A DNA stretch of 33,210 nt from Cylindrospermum sp. FACHB-282 (lineage in GTDB: Bacteria > Cyanobacteriota > Cyanobacteriia > Cyanobacteriales > Nostocaceae): positions 1 to 33,210 of the forward strand of contig NZ_JACJRJ010000061.1 of the NCBI RefSeq assembly GCF_014697195.1, in the 5' to 3' direction. Position numbers and translations under genes: made by a program. How positions within the stretch are numbered: the stretch's first letter is position 1; every line of letters starts with the position of its first letter. Below are positions 32,089 through 33,210 of this stretch, piece after piece. The notes under the pieces were generated by a model. The model was not told the origin of the DNA. It saw only the letters and a program-made list of their open reading frames with translations, and did not search any database.

Positions 32089-32122
32089 GGTGCGATCGCA
32101 GCACTCCTTTCAAACCACCCTA
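32089..32122 (-). ncRNA. Delocalised homing crRNA: repeat remnant plus tRNA-matching spacer
   Basis: On the minus strand GGGTGGTTTGAAAG (32120-32107), a degenerate copy of the 3' part of the array repeat, is followed directly by GAGTGCTGCGATCGCACC (32106-32089). That spacer is identical over 18 nt to the anticodon arm of the adjacent tRNA-Ala behind a GTA PAM. The next base differs. A short, separate spacer with an atypical repeat, placed between array and transposon tip, is the published mark of tRNA homing in type V-K transposons. Eight of the 18 bases are a HIP1 octamer, but repeat context, PAM and position make chance unlikely. Confidence 0.85.
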
Positions 32123-32196
32123 GTAAATAATTTTACTATAAAAAGATGCCAGAGTGAAATTTTATAAAAGGCTAGAGTTACCTGGTTTAGAACAAA

Positions 32197-32443
32197 CTTT
32201 CAACCCACCACCTATGGAGAGGGCTTTTGAAACCTACACATATAGCTTGTCCCTTGCAATTTTTGACTTTCAACCCACCACCTATGGAGAGGCTTTTAAA
32301 ACCAGCAATGGTGAGCGCAACCGCAGGTCTGGCGCTTTCAACCCACCACCTATGGAGAGGGCTTTTGAAACCGAAAAAAGAGGAGTATCCTTCGCCGGCT
32401 TGGGATCTTTCAACCCACCACCTATGGAGAGGGCTTTTGAAAC
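32197..32443 (-). CRISPR. Type V-K-like CRISPR array, 4 repeats and 3 spacers
   Basis: Repeats lie at 32197-32233, 32267-32302, 32335-32371 and 32407-32443. On the minus strand the 37-nt repeat begins GTTTCAAAAGCCCTCTCC and ends GTGGTGGGTTGAAAG, resembling V-K repeats (GTTTC...GGGTTGAAAG). Copies 1, 3 and 4 are identical; copy 2 has lost one G and has one G-to-A change. Spacers are 33, 32 and 35 nt (32234-32266, 32303-32334, 32372-32406), with no match I can find in this window. The tracrRNA-like segment to the right implies transcription leftward, so 32407-32443 is the first repeat. No cas gene is adjacent inside the window. Confidence 0.93.
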
Positions 32444-32639
32444 CGCTCCCGTCAAATTGCTTATCTTGACTGGTTTCTACAGGCAATTTTGGCAGATGTA
32501 GTTAAATACTTATTTTCCACTGCCAATAAGTCAAGTTGAATTGACCTTCCAAATCATGAAAGTCAGTCAAGACAAGAGTTTTAAAGATTTGGCAGACCCC
32601 CAGGGATTTTGACCCCGCTTTGATTTGCCAAAAATGAAA

Positions 32640-32702
32640 ATTAGGGGGTGGTAGTTCAGTAGCCGCCGTGACGGTAGACCCGTACCCTTACTTTGTTGTA
32701 AA
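32640..32702 (-). ncRNA. 3' part of a type V-K tracrRNA, interrupted
   Basis: On the minus strand the segment reads ACAACAAAGTAAGGGTACGG, then TCTACCGTCACGG, CGGCTACTGAACTACC and ACCCCCTAA. The block GGCTACTGAA followed by CACCCCC, and the preceding CAAnnnTAAGGG, are those I recall from the published ShCAST tracrRNA near its 3' anti-repeat. ACTACCACCC can pair with GGTGGTGGGT of the array repeat. Known V-K tracrRNAs exceed 200 nt, but only about 63 nt remain before the insertion-sequence end at 32703. The comparison is from memory, without alignment. Confidence 0.65.
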
Positions 32703-33210
32703 TTGACCTCTCCCCGGTCTAAAGACACGGGGATTCTAAACTGATACTACGTGGTAGGCTGAAGCCGTACCACTTCGCTTTTTAGTTTTGGTTTCCCAGA
32801 TACGAAATCTGGTAGCAAGGGTCAAAACTTGCCTACAGACCTTGACTAGGACGAGTCCTAATTGTGTCTCTACCTTGCGAAGTATATTCGCTGCACCATT
32901 TAAATCAGCGTTAATAAATAGTCCTTTTCCTGTGCGGAACATACCGCGTTTTACTCGTTTTCCACTTGGTTTCCACCCTTCAGGTTTTGCGCCGAAAGTA
33001 GGTAGAAAATCACCATCTAAAAAACTAGTTTTACTGGTATAGGATTCTTCAGTTTCTACAAATTTGATGCCGTGGTACTCACATAACTGTTTAACTCGTT
33101 TTTTGAGTTTGGCGGTTGGTATCTGCACAAATGATTGCGTTGTTCTACCTAACTGCGCTTCTTGTCTTTGCCCTTGATTCCACCCAAATACCACTACACC
33201 AATTTGATGT
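32703..33210 (-). mobile_element. IS200/IS605-type element with tnpB, right end inside the CAST (partial)
   Basis: On the minus strand tnpB is followed by the hairpin CCCCG-TGTCT-TT-AGAC-CGGGG (32732-32712) and the tip GAGAGGTCAA (ending at 32703). This is the right-end structure of IS200/IS605 elements. The same DNA encodes the omega-RNA 3' scaffold, and the bases just left of 32703 (tracrRNA sequence) would be its guide. The left end is beyond the window. Confidence 0.75.
32736..33210 (-). CDS. tnpB: TnpB RNA-guided nuclease, C-terminal part (runs off the window)
   Basis: The frame is open to the window edge (no start needed at 33194), so the 5' half is missing. Visible are VVVFGWNQGQRQEAQLGRTTQ, FVQIPTAKLKKRVKQLCEYHGIKFVETEESYTSKTSFLDGD (RuvC-II catalytic Glu in ETEES), the KRVKRG segment and INADLNGAANILRKV with the RuvC-III Asp. 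Catalytic residues in this half are intact, unlike Cas12k, whose RuvC site is dead; so this is TnpB and not the transposon's Cas12k. TnpB nucleases use omega-RNA to cut empty donor sites and favour element retention. The product ends with a basic tail (ETKTKKRSG). Confidence 0.9.
   Translation of the reverse strand, partial: HQIGVVVFGWNQGQRQEAQLGRTTQSFVQIPTAKLKKRVKQLCEYHGIKFVETEESYTSKTSFLDGDFLPTFGAKPEGWKPSGKRVKRGMFRTGKGLFINADLNGAANILRKVETQLGLVLVKVCRQVLTLATRFRIWETKTKKRSGTASAYHVVSV

Larger units (their letters stand above)
31695..33210. mobile_element. Target-proximal end of a type V-K CRISPR-associated transposon (partial)
   Basis: The tip TGTACA (31695-31700) lies 5 T's after the tRNA-Ala gene. 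Inwards follow four TnsB-type direct repeats (31701-31850), a homing crRNA unit (32089-32122), a CRISPR array with a V-K style repeat (32197-32443) and a tracrRNA-like segment (32640-32702). This order, the TGTACA tip, the GGGTTGAAAG repeat end and insertion behind a tRNA are those of Tn7-like type V-K CASTs such as ShCAST and AcCAST. The transposition genes, cas12k and the far end must lie right of the window; none is visible. From 32703 the element is interrupted by a tnpB-carrying insertion sequence. Confidence 0.85.

Noticed and set aside
32154-32501. ORFs of 80-115 codons across the CRISPR array on both strands
   Set aside because: The repeated FNPPPMERAFET and GFKSPLHRWWVE phrases are translations of the CRISPR repeat, not proteins.
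32736-33210. Reading the right-edge protein as Cas12k
   Set aside because: It keeps the RuvC Glu and Asp (ETEES, DLNGAAN) and is followed by an IS200/IS605 right end; Cas12k is catalytically dead and larger.

Overview
The window reads as chromosome of a filamentous, Nostoc-like cyanobacterium. The evidence is the many GCGATCGC (HIP1) octamers, the heptanucleotide tandem repeats, the small fold-back repeats between genes, and cyanobacterial families such as acyl-ACP synthetase, a YlqD-type protein, an orthocaspase and a pyruvate dehydrogenase E2 whose catalytic motif is HRIIYG. I had no database search, so family calls rest on motifs I can read.

Layout. 1-448: right end of an IS200/IS605-type element abutting the 3' remnant of a condensation/PapA-like acyltransferase gene. 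592-5293: pyruvate dehydrogenase E2 (-), an exported hypothetical protein (+), and an aas / YlqD-like pair (-). 5536-7181: two tandem paralogous small proteins of an unknown family, then an SDR oxidoreductase. 7443-10593: RecQ (-), a truncated DUF2281-like antitoxin remnant, a DUF427 protein and a small conserved protein. 10718-12238: a molybdate module made of a ribbon-helix-helix/Mop fusion regulator divergent from modA, with TACCAA-N5-TTGGTA operators. 12267-14546: a Tat-exported orthocaspase. 15635-22827: a one-direction signalling and heat-shock block (REC-wHTH-HPt-REC-REC regulator, stand-alone REC, Hsp20, DnaK, DnaJ/CbpA, CbpM-like modulator). 23122-31585: assorted single genes, namely a hypothetical protein, an FAD-dependent desaturase-like enzyme, a choloylglycine-hydrolase-family enzyme, a methyltransferase, an alpha/beta hydrolase, a cyclic-nucleotide-binding domain protein and a HAD phosphatase. 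Transposase debris and MITE-like repeats lie between them.

31617-33210 is the most striking part. It is the target-proximal end of a type V-K CRISPR-associated transposon (Tn7-like CAST) inserted just behind a tRNA-Ala(CGC) gene. A TGTACA tip lies 5 bp after the tRNA and is followed by four TTAAAGAATTATTGTC direct repeats (probable TnsB sites). Next comes a separate repeat remnant with an 18-nt spacer that exactly matches the anticodon arm of the adjacent tRNA behind a GTA PAM: a delocalised homing crRNA. Then come a four-repeat CRISPR array whose repeat ends in GGGTTGAAAG, and a segment resembling the 3' part of a V-K tracrRNA. That segment is cut at 32703 by the right end of a TnpB-encoding IS200/IS605-type element. 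No cas12k, tnsB, tnsC or tniQ lies inside the window; they would be to the right.

How the genes work together: the DnaK-DnaJ-CbpM genes form a chaperone operon with a small heat-shock protein upstream. The two-component proteins before them are plausible regulators, because 11-bp direct repeats of the OmpR type precede hsp20. The Mop-domain regulator very likely senses molybdate and controls itself and modA.
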